Assembly: GCA_009617715.1 (NCBI GenBank)
Contig: VTFK01000457.1
Coordinates: forward strand, 372,001 to 436,000
DNA from: Plectrocnemia conspersa
Taxonomy: Eukaryota; Arthropoda; Insecta; Trichoptera; Polycentropodidae
Reading direction: 5' to 3'
Length of the DNA: 64,000 nt
Shown: positions 12,700-25,255 of the stretch, piece by piece
Layout of the letters: each line of letters begins with the position of its first letter
Numbering within the stretch: the first letter of the stretch is position 1
Program-made: the position numbers and the translations under genes
The notes under the pieces: model-generated
The model's database searches: none
The model's input: only the letters and a program-made list of their open reading frames with translations
Told to the model about the DNA's origin: nothing

Positions 12700-12915
12700 T
12701 AATTAAATCCGGCGTATCCGATAGGCCACCCTTTATATATGAAAGTTATTTTGGCCACTTCGTAGTGCGCTTTCTCCTTGCTGAGTAGATGTGTTTTTGT
12801 GATCTGAATTGAATATGTATAGAGCGGTTATAAATTGAATTTGTGACCTTACCCTTCTTAGAAGAGGAGGCTTTACCACTTTTTTGGGTTCCGGTTTTTG
12901 CGCGCTACGCTTCTA
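12700..12915 (-). other. Unassigned open-frame island
   Basis: On the - strand about 48 codons stay open (AKTGTQKSGKASSSKKGKV.. to ..RRKRTTKWPK), lysine/serine-rich and with better codon use than the surroundings. Another frame downstream reads LSKEKAHYEVAKITFIYKGW. There is no ATG start and no good splice pair. It could be an old coding relic or chance; I do not recognise it. Confidence 0.2.
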
Positions 12916-14000
12916 TGAATAGCTATCTATCTTTCTAAATCCGAAATCGAGAATCATACGGAATGCCCATTTTAATAATTTATTTTTCTTTCAATTTTGA
13001 TCCAACAGTATATTGCTACAAAAAAAAACAATATTAGACAATTATATATTTTTTATTAAAATAAAAAAACCTATTCATGATAAATGTATTTATGGACATA
13101 CATATGTATGTGTAATTCACAGAAAGTATAATATATTTACTAATAGAAAAATTAATATATTTACAACTATCATTGATTTAGACAAGTACTTTATATTTTT
13201 AAAAAATAGATATTCATTTTAAGTCTTATAAAATATAAAATAAAAAATTTTAACTATAAAATATTAATAACATGGCCAACTTGAAAGGAAAGTATTGATC
13301 GCATTTGACTGAGACGAAACTTAGTTTGGAAACAGAACTGACGACTCTCAATTAGGTCTATCGTATAAATTGAAATCTAGATAACAATCTTGTGAATCTT
13401 CCGAGTGAGCCAAAAGCATATTCATAAACAGTTAACAGAAACAATATAGTATATGTACGTGTAAATAAATTGTTAAGATGTTTATTTAGATAATACGAAA
13501 AAATAAATTTAATAGATACATTATTATAAACTTTTAAAATATCGGATGCAAATCATCGCATTATGGGTATGGTATTAGAGTTTTAATTCTTTAAAGGAAT
13601 CTCAACAATTAACCGAATTCCAAAATGTCCGCAGAATTTTCTCGGAATTTAATATTTTCTTATCTGGACCCGCTTTTCAGACGCAAACGTAAACATTGTG
13701 AGGAATTTGAGAAAATTTCCACCCTTAAAATTTGTTGGTGTACGACCGTTTATTTGTATTGGATACGCTGCTCTTTTATCTATACTGTACACATATTTGA
13801 CGAGTGTTAATAAAGCGTTATAGAAATTATATATTATATTGAAAATTAAACGGTTAATAAGAATAGCATAAATTTAGGAAAAATATAATATGCATATTTA
13901 TACATTATGCAACGTTAACGAAACCAATAAGTTCTGAAGGCGAAGTATAATTTGTTAAATATAGCTCAATAAAATTAAATCAGTTAACTAAGAATTGTAT
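12916..14000. other. A+T-rich spacer
   Basis: Short A/T-driven open frames only (for example 13013-13222 and 13625-13810). Nothing recognised. Confidence 0.45.
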
Positions 14001-14234
14001 TTAATTCACCCCATTATTTTGTGGGGACCGGTTTATTTGCATGGTCATGAAGCCTGTGGTATCACACTGGCAACACTGGCGTAGCGGCGGTGAAAGAAAC
14101 ACCATTCTTTTGCTGACCATAGGAGTAAGATTATCGGCGACGTTTTGTCTGGCAATCTCATTCATAACAATGTATAACTTTTTAAGTTTTATATAAATAT
14201 TACTACGATGGCTTAATATGTCTCTAATTGCCAC
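14001..14234 (-). other. Unassigned 77-codon open frame
   Basis: The frame opens with GTG rather than ATG; the first ATG is about 23 codons in. It includes MNEIARQNVADNL and PPLRQCCQCDTTGF (three Cys close together). It may be a fragment of a mobile-element protein or a chance frame. No function assigned. Confidence 0.15.
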
Positions 14235-14840
14235 CCATTATCACCCGTTTTTCTACATTTTAAGTGTACACATATATATGTTTTAAAATTGTTGGTCGTC
14301 AAGTGTGAATTTTGCAGACAAACAAATGCCAGAAGAACTGCTAATAGTTTTTCGTAAAAAAATTATCAAAAATGTGTACATACAAAGGTAGATGTCAATA
14401 CCATGCTGCAGTAATATAAGTCAGTCTTATGAGTTCGTCGAGTGGTCATTGATTGGAGAGGCTTCGTTGTAGTCGTCAATGATTCGATTGGTGATGACAA
14501 ATTGCCGTCTGTCAAATTCTTGTCGGGTGATTGGTATCCGTTTAGTGATTGTTAGTGATTGGTAATGTCACATAATTAATAATAGTCAAACAGAACGTTA
14601 GATTAATTTAAAACCAATCGCATAACATCACCTCTAAAATAACCATCTTTAAGGATTCCACGATAGGCGTCCGTCAAGCAATGTTTTTTTGTTGTGAGGT
14701 CATTATTAATAATTTTTTAGCACGAGCTTTGAAGCTAATGTAAATAAATATTTAATGAGTCTTGGGTTATGCTGCTATATTTCAGCCTAATAAACACTGA
14801 CAAAGCTAGTAGAAATTGATTTTTAGAAATATATAAGATT
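14235..14840. other. Mixed-composition spacer
   Basis: Includes a patch at 14440-14570 with several GTGATTGGT/GATTGG echoes, too irregular to call a tandem repeat. No gene seen. Confidence 0.4.
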
Positions 14841-14841
14841 C

Positions 14842-14985
14842 ACCACATATATAGAGAAATGTAGATGTCGGTTTTAAGCGGTAAAGTTAAAATTGCAGGT
14901 CTTAGAAATCTGAGAGATTTCGTTAGTGTGCTTAGTAAAAAATACTTCATTGAGGTGTAGTCAATGTTTTCTCGTCACTCGCGTC
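14842..14985 (+). pseudogene. RTE-like non-LTR tail relic, copy 1 of a pair
   Basis: About 90 bp align with 55360-55445: both read ACCACATATATAG, TAGATGTCG, a GCGGT.AAGTT.AAAT core, GCAGGTC and GAGAG. In copy 2 the core reads AVKLKWQ, the start of the carboxy tail of an insect endonuclease-reverse transcriptase. Here the same place is mutated to a LKLQ-like reading with stops. It is a decayed copy of the same element family. Confidence 0.5.
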
Positions 14986-15499
14986 AGCTGGTGATCTCTT
15001 AATGATATTTTGATTGCTCTGCTTGTCTGAGTGTTACATCTGGTATATCGGTCGATCAAAGTACCTTTAAAAAATCACCGGCATGGATATTTGAGAAGAT
15101 TCTTCAAACTTTTTGAAGAATGGCTCCGAAAAGGTTTTGAAAAAATATCGTTTAAGAGAAAAATATGAAATAGTAAAAATATATAATCAGTGAAAAAATA
15201 TTTAAATAAATGGAAACTCAATATTTCGACTTTATACGTAATCAAGGGTCAGGCATATATTTTTTTCAAGATGTAGGATTTGGAAATCAACTATGTATTG
15301 GAGCCGTAAAAATATATTTATGTACATACGTGTGCAAAAATATATTTATGTACATACAAATGTTAAAAAAATTGAAACAGTGACAAAAATGTTATGCTAG
15401 GGGACGAGACACTTGAAAATAAATAGTGTTACACCAGAAGCATGTTAAACTATACATAAGCTTGCATAATAGTTTGACATACAAATTTAACATTTAGGT
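14986..15499. other. Spacer with a short direct repeat
   Basis: No gene recognised. May include further decayed retroelement sequence downstream of the preceding relic, but nothing I can assign. A 22-bp direct repeat lies at 15308-15357. Confidence 0.4.
15308..15357 (+). repeat. 22-bp direct repeat, two copies
   Basis: AAAAATATATTTATGTACAT plus AC occurs at 15308-15329 and again, identical, at 15336-15357, separated by GTGTGC. Probably a local slippage or repair duplication. Confidence 0.85.
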
Positions 15500-15900
15500 A
15501 CAACTTAAAACAACTGGCAAATGGGTACCGCATGAACTAAATATAAACTAAAAAAATCAGTTACGAAGTTTGCTCCACGCTTTAATTACGTAATAGAAAC
15601 GATCATCTATCAATCTTATTGTAACGTATGACAGATAAGAAATATTTTTTAAGAAAACAAAGTGGTATAAAGATTGAATGGAGAGAGTTGAAGTCTCAAA
15701 GTAATTCAGAAAACTGTTTTGCAATCTACTCTCAGTATAATCAACTTTATTTTTTTTATTCTTGCGAAACCAAATACAGCTGAGAGTTATTAAAAATTAT
15801 ATTGTTTATTGAACTTCGTGCTGCGACGTTTAATCTTCGCATTGGTTAATGAAAATATTGTACTCTTTTGCACGTCTATTTTACCACATATTGCATAATT
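15500..15900 (+). pseudogene. Mariner transposase relic
   Basis: The + strand reads GKWVPHELNIN at about 15515-15545, the signature that precedes the catalytic region of mariner transposases. It is followed by a scrambled equivalent of the ..LLRN.nd..L..i.T.DEKW.. segment up to about 15680. At about 15857-15897 it reads IVLFCTSILPHIA, in the place of the iLLHDNArPH.a box that carries the second catalytic Asp. That Asp-Asn pair is lost. Stops and frameshifts interrupt every segment. Terminal inverted repeats were not found. Confidence 0.6.
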
Positions 15901-16439
15901 TATCCTCCAAAAAAGTTTGGCTATCAATTATTGTCATGACTCATGATATTGACAAATATCTTGGCAATAGATTAACACCTGTTTAATATGACAACTTTTT
16001 ACATGTTTAGGTCTTCAACAACCAACCTGCAAGCTCCAAACACTAGAATTTCGACTGGTTACACCAATGGTATAAATAGTTGTAAATTGTAATTAATTAA
16101 CAAAATGGTGTAGATTCTGCTTGTGCCAATTTTGATTATTACAGTTATTAATTAAGTTTTTGAAATACTTACAATAAATCTACCAAGAAAATTACTTTTT
16201 TTAATCACTCTTAAAAAAATACATGGTTTGTATTGTTACTGATCACACATTGAGAATAATCCATTTGGAAAAGTAAGAGGGATGTGTATTGATATCCCAA
16301 AAGTTTTTGTATTTTTTAACAGAGCCTTGGCACTCATCCCCATTCCTTCTCCCACTGTATACATATGTACTTTGAGTTTTGCATATACCTTTAAACAGGC
16401 ATAACTATAATACTTAGATACATAACGGTAACACATCAT
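15901..16439. other. A+T-rich spacer
   Basis: May contain the decayed 3' part of the mariner relic (about 16000-16080). No independent gene seen. Confidence 0.4.
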
Positions 16440-16870
16440 CGAATGTCGGATTTATTAGGGCAATCTACATGGTCTCACGACACGCTTATGAATATGGATC
16501 GCGTATAAAATATTTAAAATCTTGTAAGAGCGCCCTTATCGCCTTCGCTTCTTAGATGGCATCTCAGGCATTATCCGTCATAAATTTGAAATTCATTCCG
16601 GCGGAAGAACCCATCTGTCCTTCAAAGTTGCCTCTCAATCTTCCCGTGAATTATCCTCGTTCGGCAGCGAGGTATACGGGATACACGCGTATACTTTTTT
16701 TATCACCTGTCATACCTGCATTAGATTATGTTCCAGGTGCGAGGGGGCATGTCGTAAAGTTTCGGCTTCTAACTTTTATTTAAACAAGCCGCGTAAAAAC
16801 GCGGCATTAACTTGAAAAAATTCAGAACTCGGGCAACCCAACCCCCATCAGCCAGGGGTGGTCCGCTCCT
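16440..16870. other. G+C-richer island, candidate conserved non-coding element
   Basis: A 75-codon open frame from ATG at 16556 lies within, but shows no domain, coding bias or splice signals. A perfect small hairpin GCCGCGT-AAAA-ACGCGGC sits at 16788-16805, followed by CAACCCAACCCCCATCAGCC-type sequence. Confidence 0.35.
16788..16805. other. Small perfect hairpin
   Basis: Seven-base-pair stem with an AAAA loop. It could act at DNA or RNA level. No T-run or transcript evidence. Confidence 0.5.
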
Positions 16871-18029
16871 GATGACTTTCCCAGGTGAAAAGTAAAATTT
16901 TTAATATTATATCGCGTCATAATATGATTTATTTATGTTTCAACTTTGATTCAATGCTATATTTTCTCATTTACTAAAGGAAAAAAAGTAAGGGTAAATT
17001 TATGTTTTTGAGTTATTACACTATTAAGGTATTTTTCAGTATTCTGTAGAATACGCACTTGATAATTCTATTTCGTATGTTTTCTTTAATATTTGTCGCA
17101 TTTATTCTTAAATTTAGTTGTTTTTTCAGTTATTTATTAATATTATTTAATTAATTTATTTAGCTAATTGCTTATATATTTAACAAATATACCGGTTTGA
17201 AACCAGTAAATAGTGATAAAGGCACTACAGGTGGCATCGCATCAAAAACTTGCGTCCCACCCATTGTCATGATAAGCAACTAAGTCAAAATTAAAAACGT
17301 GCTTAGTAAATAAAATTCAACAATTTCACACGTATACACTCAGCGGCGATCGACAAAGAAAAGCGTTCATTAAAGGACTGAGTATCGTCGATGTCGACGA
17401 AATAAAGGTTTTGAGGCAACGTCTGTAGTACCTTTAAAAAACGCAAAGAGTTGCACCAGAAATTACCCATGCTACGCGCTTAGTCTATCTCAAACCAAAG
17501 ATATCGAAAAGTTTAGTAAGTTTAAAAGTGGAATAATTTTAACCTACGTTGACTAAGTGAGCCCTCAATTCTCTTATTAAGAATTCAGCTTAGTAAAATA
17601 CATATACAGAAAAGGTCAATATGTAATATTTTGAGTAAACAACGTGAAAGAGTAGCAGGCATAAATAAAGTGCGAGTCATAAATAGAACTGGGATTTTAT
17701 TCATATTCTAGAGTTGTTAATATAATAAGTTGCAAGTTTTGCAAAATAAAGCTATGTTATTGTTTTTAAAGCTTTATACATATACTGAGGTTACCGATAT
17801 ATGAAAAAAAGATTAATAGACATATGTATGATAGTACTTAAAATAAATGAAATATTAGAATTAGGCAGACACGAAAATAACTATCGTGTTTGAGATTCTA
17901 AGATTTATTTCTGCTAGGTTAAATCAACACATACATGTTTGTAAACGAACTAAATATCGATATTAAATATCTATAAGCTAAAAGTGTAAAATAAATAAAT
18001 AAAATTAATCATAAAATAAACATTCAACG
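16871..18029. other. Spacer with a moderate island
   Basis: The patch at 17215-17480 is richer in G+C (GGCGATCGAC, ATCGTCGATGTCGACG) and may be another regulatory island. The rest is A/T-rich. No gene recognised. Confidence 0.4.
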
Positions 18030-18345
18030 AGTTTTACTTTTAAAATCTCCACTCCAAATTTAAGAACCAATTCCGTCTCCTCAATCCCCTAAAATTGAGA
18101 CACAGCCAGCCGCCGCTCTCGACAAAGTAGAAATTTTAAGTTTTCAATTTATGAATATCGCGTGTCTTCCACCGAGAAAATTTCCAATAGTGATCCGGCA
18201 GTCCGAGCACGGAGGGGCAGTATCCTGTAAGATTTTATTATCGACTTTAATATCAGACACACTACCTGAGGCACTCCAATTACCCGGACCATCGTCCTCG
18301 ACAATAATACACACCCTTAAGCATAAATATTAGAGCACCATCGCA
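18030..18345. other. G+C-richer island, candidate conserved non-coding element
   Basis: Open frame 18151-18333 (+, ATG) gives no recognisable protein. Sequence complexity and composition set it apart from the flanks. Interpreted as possible regulatory DNA. Confidence 0.3.
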
Positions 18346-18924
18346 ACCAAGTAATAAGCAGATAAAAGAAAAATAAATATTAAAACAAACGATTTTTTAA
18401 AGTATTATCTACAAGACTATTTACAAATATTGAATTTGCCCCAAGTATAAAAACCATTATTATACACGTAGCTCCTAAATCATGCATACAGAATTTTTCT
18501 TCATAAATTCATTCCATCATCTACATTTTATGACATTCAGCAAAGTTTTTATTTTGTGTTTTTTATATGTCAGCACTGGTCTAATTAAAGTTTGTGAGAT
18601 ATAGAGCAGAAAACTTTAACAAGGTCTCTGGTACACATATATATACAATATATAAATTTGTCAAGGTCACATCGTACTTGCTTGTGTTATTTATTCACTA
18701 CCACTGGAACGAAACTGGTGCGGATTTTTTACCCTCTCAATACGAATGCGAATACTTTTCCTTGTAGTATATTATTTTAGACTAAATGAAGCTTTTAAAG
18801 AACAATTGTGACGTTGAAGTTTATAGAGCCAAGAAGCTGCCATTAATAACTATACTTTTTTTTTAAATTCAGCCCACATAGTCAAACTAGCGCAACATTT
18901 TTAGATATTCTAAAGAATGGTAAA
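18346..18924. other. A+T-rich spacer
   Basis: Nothing recognised. Confidence 0.45.
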
Positions 18925-19020
18925 GACTCTGAATGTCAGACCCTGGAAAAAAGGGCACAGGACAGGCTGGAGTGAAGAAATTTTCTAGAGGCTGCCAAGC
19001 CCCATCCATGTGTAGAGCTT
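18925..19020 (+). pseudogene. RTE-like non-LTR retrotransposon tail relic
   Basis: The + strand reads LEKRAQDRLE, a stop, then RNFLEAAKPHP. This matches the W..lAqDR.eWR.fleAak.. end of insect endonuclease-reverse transcriptases; the Trp codon position is now TGA. Only the last few dozen residues remain. Confidence 0.5.
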
Positions 19021-19249
19021 AAAAAAAATAACAGTAGAGGTGCAAAAAAAAACATAAAAAAAAATATTCCAAATATTTTACCATTCATCTCATTGTAGTT
19101 TATTTATTACAAATGACTAATGCTTATAAAATGCAAAGCAGTTAATAAATATTTAATTGAAGTTCAGGGTTTCTAATAATCATCTCCTAATTGTATATAT
19201 AAAAATTGTTAATTATCCAATTGTGTTAACTCAAGTTTTGTTCAAGGTG
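19021..19249. other. A+T-rich spacer
   Basis: Nothing recognised. Confidence 0.45.
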
Positions 19250-19450
19250 ACAATTGTGGTATAAACGTTCTAGATAGTTTCGACCGCGTTTAGCAGATGC
19301 GGCGTTGAAATCTGACCTCAACTTGGATCTTGTGCAATAAAGTAGACGGATGCTGCATCCTCGAATGCTAATTGGCCTACAGTTGGCAATGGCGCCGTTA
19401 GAACACCGCAGATGACCGCATTCGGATTTTATACACAGCTGTCAGTATAG
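19250..19450. other. G+C-richer island, candidate conserved non-coding element
   Basis: Complex sequence (GTTTCGACCGCG, GATGCGGCG, CAATGGCGCCG) without an open frame of interest. Possible regulatory element. Confidence 0.3.
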
Positions 19451-20689
19451 TCTAAAGATTTATACGATTAGGTCGAATTTAACTTATTTTTTAATATTAT
19501 ATATTAAATTGTACTCAATTATCTATAAAAGCTACATATATATTTAGCTTTATTATTTTTTTATAAAAGCTGAAAAATAAAAAAAAACCAACCCTTCTAT
19601 CTATCTAAAACTGCGTTAAGTAAGCATGAGTGGTCATTTGTAAACCAAACATTGAAATGTAAATATGGTATTATGTACAATTTATACGAGTTTGAATGTA
19701 TGTATATACGTATTATAAGTGTATATGCAGAATGAAGCTATTTAAACATGAATACGTATATTTCACGTGTATTTTTATTTTGTAAAATAATATGATAATA
19801 GTATTATTTAAAATATATTATAAAAAAAATTGTGTTAGCAAATTATTTCTATATTGTATTTACTTAATTTATAAAATTTAATACCAATAGTGCTTTAAAA
19901 AAAGATGTTGGGGGGATTCACTTAATTAAAATACATTAGGATCTAACTAATAATAATTAAAATAAAAAAATTATCTTTGATTAAATTAAATCCATTTAAT
20001 TTATTTAACTCAGGCAAACTTCTCAAGTGAACAAGAAAATTGCTTAAAAGAAAGAGCATAAAAATACATACAAAATATCTCCGTCGCTAGGAAGGGAAAT
20101 AATCCTTATTTGCTCATCCAGGCTTGTCTATTAACTATATACGTATTATTGCTTGGATGAAATTAGTTATATTAGTAATATATAAATAGTTAGTTTATAA
20201 ATTTCTAAAACATAGCGACATTTTTATATTATTGTACCTGTTAAATGCACATAACCTAAAAAGTACTTATTATTGCCCTCTACATTTTTTTATATGTGTT
20301 TTGTTTTATTACTATTGATATATTAATTATAATAAATATTAAAGCATGGCCGTAATTGCCGATCATAAAAAGATATAACCTTATATATATTTCTATAAAG
20401 TTAAAAATATATTTAAATCCGTATGAATATGTAATAAATATCACATGATATACGCGTAGAAATTAACTATATATTTCAATAAAATATTTAATTAGGAATT
20501 AAAATTGCATTCGCAAATTATTATTTTAATGTCAAGTTAATTATTAGTAAAAATAACCCTATCCGTTCTGTTACTACTAATTCACAAAGCATAGAGAATA
20601 TGATGTATTGGATATTTATTTTTTCTTTGTGGTTATTTGTGGTAATACCAATAAATAAATAATTTCCCCAACCGCGCAAACTACCGAAA
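19451..20689. other. A+T-rich desert
   Basis: Nothing recognised. Confidence 0.5.
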
Positions 20690-21050
20690 TTGTCGGATCG
20701 TTCTCTGCCCCGTCGGCAATTGTTGATAACGTCATGTAAAATATTTTATTGCCCCACCGGCGATACCATCGGCAATATTTCATCCCGAAACCATCAACCA
20801 ACCCCCATCAATCGGCCCGGTTATTTTTCAATTCGCAACGGCCGCAATATGAAGGATTTTTTCGGGAGAAATTATGAACGGGGTCAAAGGTTGAGCGGAA
20901 TGGGGAATTTATGCAAAGTCCCCTTCCTCCCCAAATTCTCCATATCACCGGAAACGCTCTATTTTTGTGGGTGATTTTGAAGTAACCGAGAGCTTCGTGC
21001 GAATCGACAGAGCTACGGTTATGAAATACATCACGCACACAATGATCTAT
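20690..21050. other. G+C-richer island, candidate conserved non-coding element
   Basis: Both strands carry open frames (20690-20974 +, 20808-21038 -), which is typical of stop-poor G+C-richer DNA rather than of a gene; neither has splice signals or a known domain. GGGTCAAAGGTTG at 20881-20893 resembles a direct-repeat-1 nuclear receptor site. Confidence 0.35.
20881..20893 (+). promoter_or_regulatory. DR1-like nuclear receptor site
   Basis: Two AGGTCA-like half sites spaced by one base, as bound by HNF4/RXR-type receptors. One mismatch in each half. A single motif match, so weak. Confidence 0.25.
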
Positions 21051-22841
21051 AAAAGCTATACAGTGTGCTTATATTACATCATAAGCATATTGTTATATTA
21101 TAGAAAAGTACAGCTTAAAGACTAAGTTTGAAGCTTTTAATGGGATCTTTTTTTTATGTAGCTCTACATACTTTAAATAGCTTTTTATAAATTTAGATAG
21201 ATTTTAAATTTATTAAATATTTTTATTTTTTAAATAAAAAACATCCTTTATTTCAATGAATATAAACTTTTATTGCACAATAAAATAGCATAAAAACAAA
21301 TCATGGCTATTTTGCGTGATGATAAAAATTATATTATCTTTATATTACTGTTTTTCTTTAGGTCTAAGAATAAAAATACATTTATTTTAATTAAAATGGC
21401 AGTCACTCTTCCATTCACTCATTCTGATTAATGGCAACAGATTACTTTATAAATGTGTTTTTTTATCTCATTTATTGTAAATAATCAATATAAAGGTAAA
21501 TGGAGTGAGAAATATTTAAAATATAATTATAATATATATTTACATTATATTTTTAAAACAAAAAAAAACAATCAATCATTCGCCTAACTTGTCCCTTTAC
21601 AAGTTAGCACTATACTTATTCTATAATGATTTTTTTTATTTATGTTCACTGCCACGTTTCTAAAATTAACGCATTCTTTTTTTACCCTATTACGTTCGTG
21701 GAGATTCTTGACATTGTTAAAGTTTACTTATTATAGAGAAAAGAGCGAGCGTAAATAAATAAGCAGCGTAACTAGCCCCTAATATAAGATCAGGAGTTCT
21801 AAACCATGCAGTTATTTAATTTTATTTCGAAATGAATATGTAATAAATGGATTTCAACTAAAGAACCTAATTTTATCATTTTTAAAATCGATCAAACTAT
21901 ATATTAAATAATTATTATTTGAGAAGATTATAATGTAATATGTGAATTAATTTTGTTTTTAGTAAAAATTTGTAATATTTCTGTACCATAATAAATAATA
22001 TACTTATTTTTTCTATAATAAATATTGCTTTAAAAAATCTATTAAAATATTTTTAAATCACTAAATGACAATATTTTTACTTGTACAAATATATACAAAA
22101 ATAAGTGATTTATTGATATTTTATGGTATGATATATAATCAAATCAAAGTAAAAAACTAAAAATATGTAAGGTATAAGGCAAAGATGCTAGCTGACGCAT
22201 TTTTATATATCGTACAATTTAACTAAAAAGTTTAAATAATCTAAAACTAAAAACAAATAAATAGCTCGATAAGAAAAATAGAAACATCTGCGGTAGATAA
22301 CAGTTCAACTTGCTTCAGAAATTCTTTAAGGTTTTATTTTTTAACCTTGAAGTTGCAACATTTGATTACATGGTAATTAAACACATTGCGGAAATTTTTA
22401 TTCATTACTAAACATAGATTCTTAACGCTTGCTTATATTCTAGATAATTCTCTACCATTTAAAAAGCCGCTAAAATTCACATAAAAAAAGCTCGATGTGC
22501 ATTCTACAATTATTTATTAGTTTATGTTTAAACTAAACAAACATTTTTTTTTCAGCGAAAAAAATTGACAGCACATCAACTTTGTAGCTTAAGAAAGCAT
22601 ACATGCGCTATTTTATAATAAAAAGTGTTTTTTTTTGTCTTTTTTATTTAGATTTAGAAAAAGCTAAAGTGTTAGAGATTGGTTAATAAAGTTTACAAAT
22701 ATTATACCTCTGAATATCTGCTACGATTAATACGCTCGTACATTAGAAGTAAAAGCTATATTGGATCCCTAAATATTGAAAACTCAATACCGCGTAGAAT
22801 TCCATCTGCATTTCTTTAGGGAAGTTTGCTCCTACTGTATA
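21051..22841. other. A+T-rich desert
   Basis: Nothing recognised. Confidence 0.5.
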
Positions 22842-23205
22842 TTAAATATAATAATATATAAACGATATCGCAAAATTTAAAATACATACGACGAAAACAA
22901 CAGAAGTTAGCTTATGTATAAATTGGTTGTCGATCCACTTCCAGCATCGGTCTTGTAGCGTCTCAATAATAGGACTACTTAAATTTATATTTATTTTTAC
23001 AGAGTCACAGCACGAGCTCGCGGGCCCGGAACAAATGTTCGCATCTGTTTGCTCTAAACAAATTAAAAGGGGAAGCAGAAATAACAAATGACAAAACGAC
23101 AAATAAGCTTCCTCCACTTTTTCTCCGCAGACCGACCGTGGTATATAGTAGTGTAGTGGTAGTAGATAGTTAGTTGCCCTGCTTCGAAATTGGATAATTC
23201 TTGGC
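22842..23205 (-). other. Possible exon: hydrophobic segment plus Cys cluster
   Basis: On the - strand a frame is open from about 23204 to 22842. It reads SFCHLLFLLPLLICLEQTDA, like a signal peptide core and cleavage site, then NICSGPASSCCDSV. A possible splice donor (TCT|GTAAAA) follows the Cys cluster at about 22998. There is no ATG in frame before the hydrophobic segment, so a start codon would have to come from an upstream exon. The family is not recognised; a chance frame is as likely. Confidence 0.2.
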
Positions 23206-23724
23206 TACACAGTCATTCCCTTCTCGGCTCATTTAAATATTGTTTTATGCGATCTCGCATAGTGGATAGTAGGCGGTCGGACGCCCGTTGGGTGGTCCAT
23301 TTCCCTTGCTGTCATATATTTTATTTTGTTTATAAATAATATGTATATATTTTTGTCACTAAAACATTTAATTAATTGATTAGATGCAATAAATAAGCTG
23401 CCCCTGAGAATATAAATTATTATGTGCATATGCAAGGCGTAAATGATTAACGTCGCGTATGCTCAATTAAAATATGTTTTTAGTTAAAATCGTAAAAGCT
23501 CAGGTATTCAATTAATGAAATAAATAAATTTCATAAGGGTTCAAATTGTGGGATTAGCATATTAATTTATTAAAAATAATTTATAAAAAAAATAGAAAAT
23601 AAATATTAGGTATAATAACTAAAATATAAAAAAACAGTTGTAATGCATTGTATTGTCGTATAAAAAACATTTTTCTTTTTATTTCCAAAAATATATCAAA
23701 ATAAATAATTAAATTATCTATCGT
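23206..23724. other. A+T-rich spacer
   Basis: Nothing certain. The part next to 23725 may be the decayed continuation of the jockey-like relic. Confidence 0.4.
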
Positions 23725-23985
23725 ATGTAACAAATACAAATTCAGTCCTAGAATGCTGCCCTGAGGCACACAGTCTTGAGTTTACCACTTTGATTTTTTG
23801 TAATATTTTAGGTAATATTGGATTATTAAAAAGATTTTGTATTGAACCAATCTTTTAATTTTGTAGAGTAGTCCTAGGTGCCACACTTTCTCAAAAGCTT
23901 TAGTTATATAAAAAAATGCGGAAAAGCAGTATTTTTTTTATTTTCAATCTTTTTTTATGCGCTCCAAAGCCAAAGTGATGAATAA
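23725..23985 (-). pseudogene. Jockey-like reverse transcriptase relic
   Basis: Read on the - strand: HHFGFGAHKK (about 23950-23980, from the FGFR..hST box), then AFFYITKAFEKVWHLGLLYK (about 23860-23918), the motif A region in which the catalytic Asp of LDi.KAFD has been lost. After a frame change comes CVPQGSILGLNLYLL (about 23725-23772), motif B. Spacing is shorter than in intact elements, and the FADD box is not found. Inactive fragment. Confidence 0.75.
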
Positions 23986-25255
23986 ATATGAGATTGAGTT
24001 TATTTATTTATGGTTTGATTGTTTTTAACAGTAATTTTTCCAATAATTTCGCCAGAATGAATCGATACTATTTAACAATCGGTTATAATGTTAGATGGGT
24101 TTTAAACGAAAATAATCAACATGAAAACCATTTATTGTTGGTGAACTATCTAGATTTTCCATACTCTAACTAATATTATATAAATGTTGATAATTTATTC
24201 AACCATTAAAAATTTAAAGCACTTATGTAATTTTGTAATTATATTAAAAATACATTTGTTGAGTTCGCCTTTAATATTTTCAACTACATATTTGCTATTC
24301 AGACGAAAGATTATGCGCTTTAATTTAATAGACAAGCATACAGTTCTTTCCAAATACTAAAAATAAATCATTTTATTTCTGAAATACACTTCTAATATTT
24401 TACATCTGTATCAATGAGCTAAAAGTATAATAAAATTAGTTTTATGTTATTGATATTTAAAATATAAATATTTAAATAATAAAAAGTAAATTTAAATAGT
24501 ATTTAAATACGTTATTAAATTAGGATTAATAAATTAATATGCAATACATTTTCTGATTACATAATTTTGCAAATGTTATTAATGCCTATTTGGCTAAGAT
24601 AAAAATATTATTAATGTTATATAAATATTAAATAATTAGGTATTGTCTCGTCTTTTATATACTACAAATTTAAAGCTTAGAAAAATATAAATTTGATGTA
24701 AGAAATCTTTTATACAATCAAAATTATTACATTTCACATAATTTAGTAAGTAATATTGCCCTGTTAATTGAAAAAACTTTGAATAAAAGACGAAAAAAAC
24801 AACGTTTATGAAAATATTTTCATAAGCTTTAAAATCTATAATTAAATTTTTTAATAATAAAAAAGACTAGCATAATTATGTTTTGTCAACAGAGTAAAAA
24901 AATGCTATTATCATCCTAACTTTTATTTAACTCTGTGTATTTATTATGGATGATCTTAAATTTTTAACGTAGAAAATAAATATATTTATAATATTTTTAT
25001 TATAACTATATTTATTATTTTTAATTTAAGTATATATAATTTGTTTTTAAATATTTTATTTAAATATAAATAACAAGATTTTTTGTAACTTGATAATATA
25101 TATTTTAATTTGTTTAATAATAATATTAAATAAAATTAATAATATAAGCACACATATGTCTTTATATAGACGTTATATTTGCCAAAAGCTTTACGTATAA
25201 CGTTGAAAATTCAATTACACGTTCTCATCTACATACGTATTGTTCAAGAAGTTAA
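23986..25255. other. A+T-rich desert
   Basis: Nothing recognised. Confidence 0.5.

Noticed and set aside
20690..21038. Overlapping open frames on both strands
   Set aside because: Typical of stop-poor island DNA; no splice sites, domains or coding bias favour either strand.
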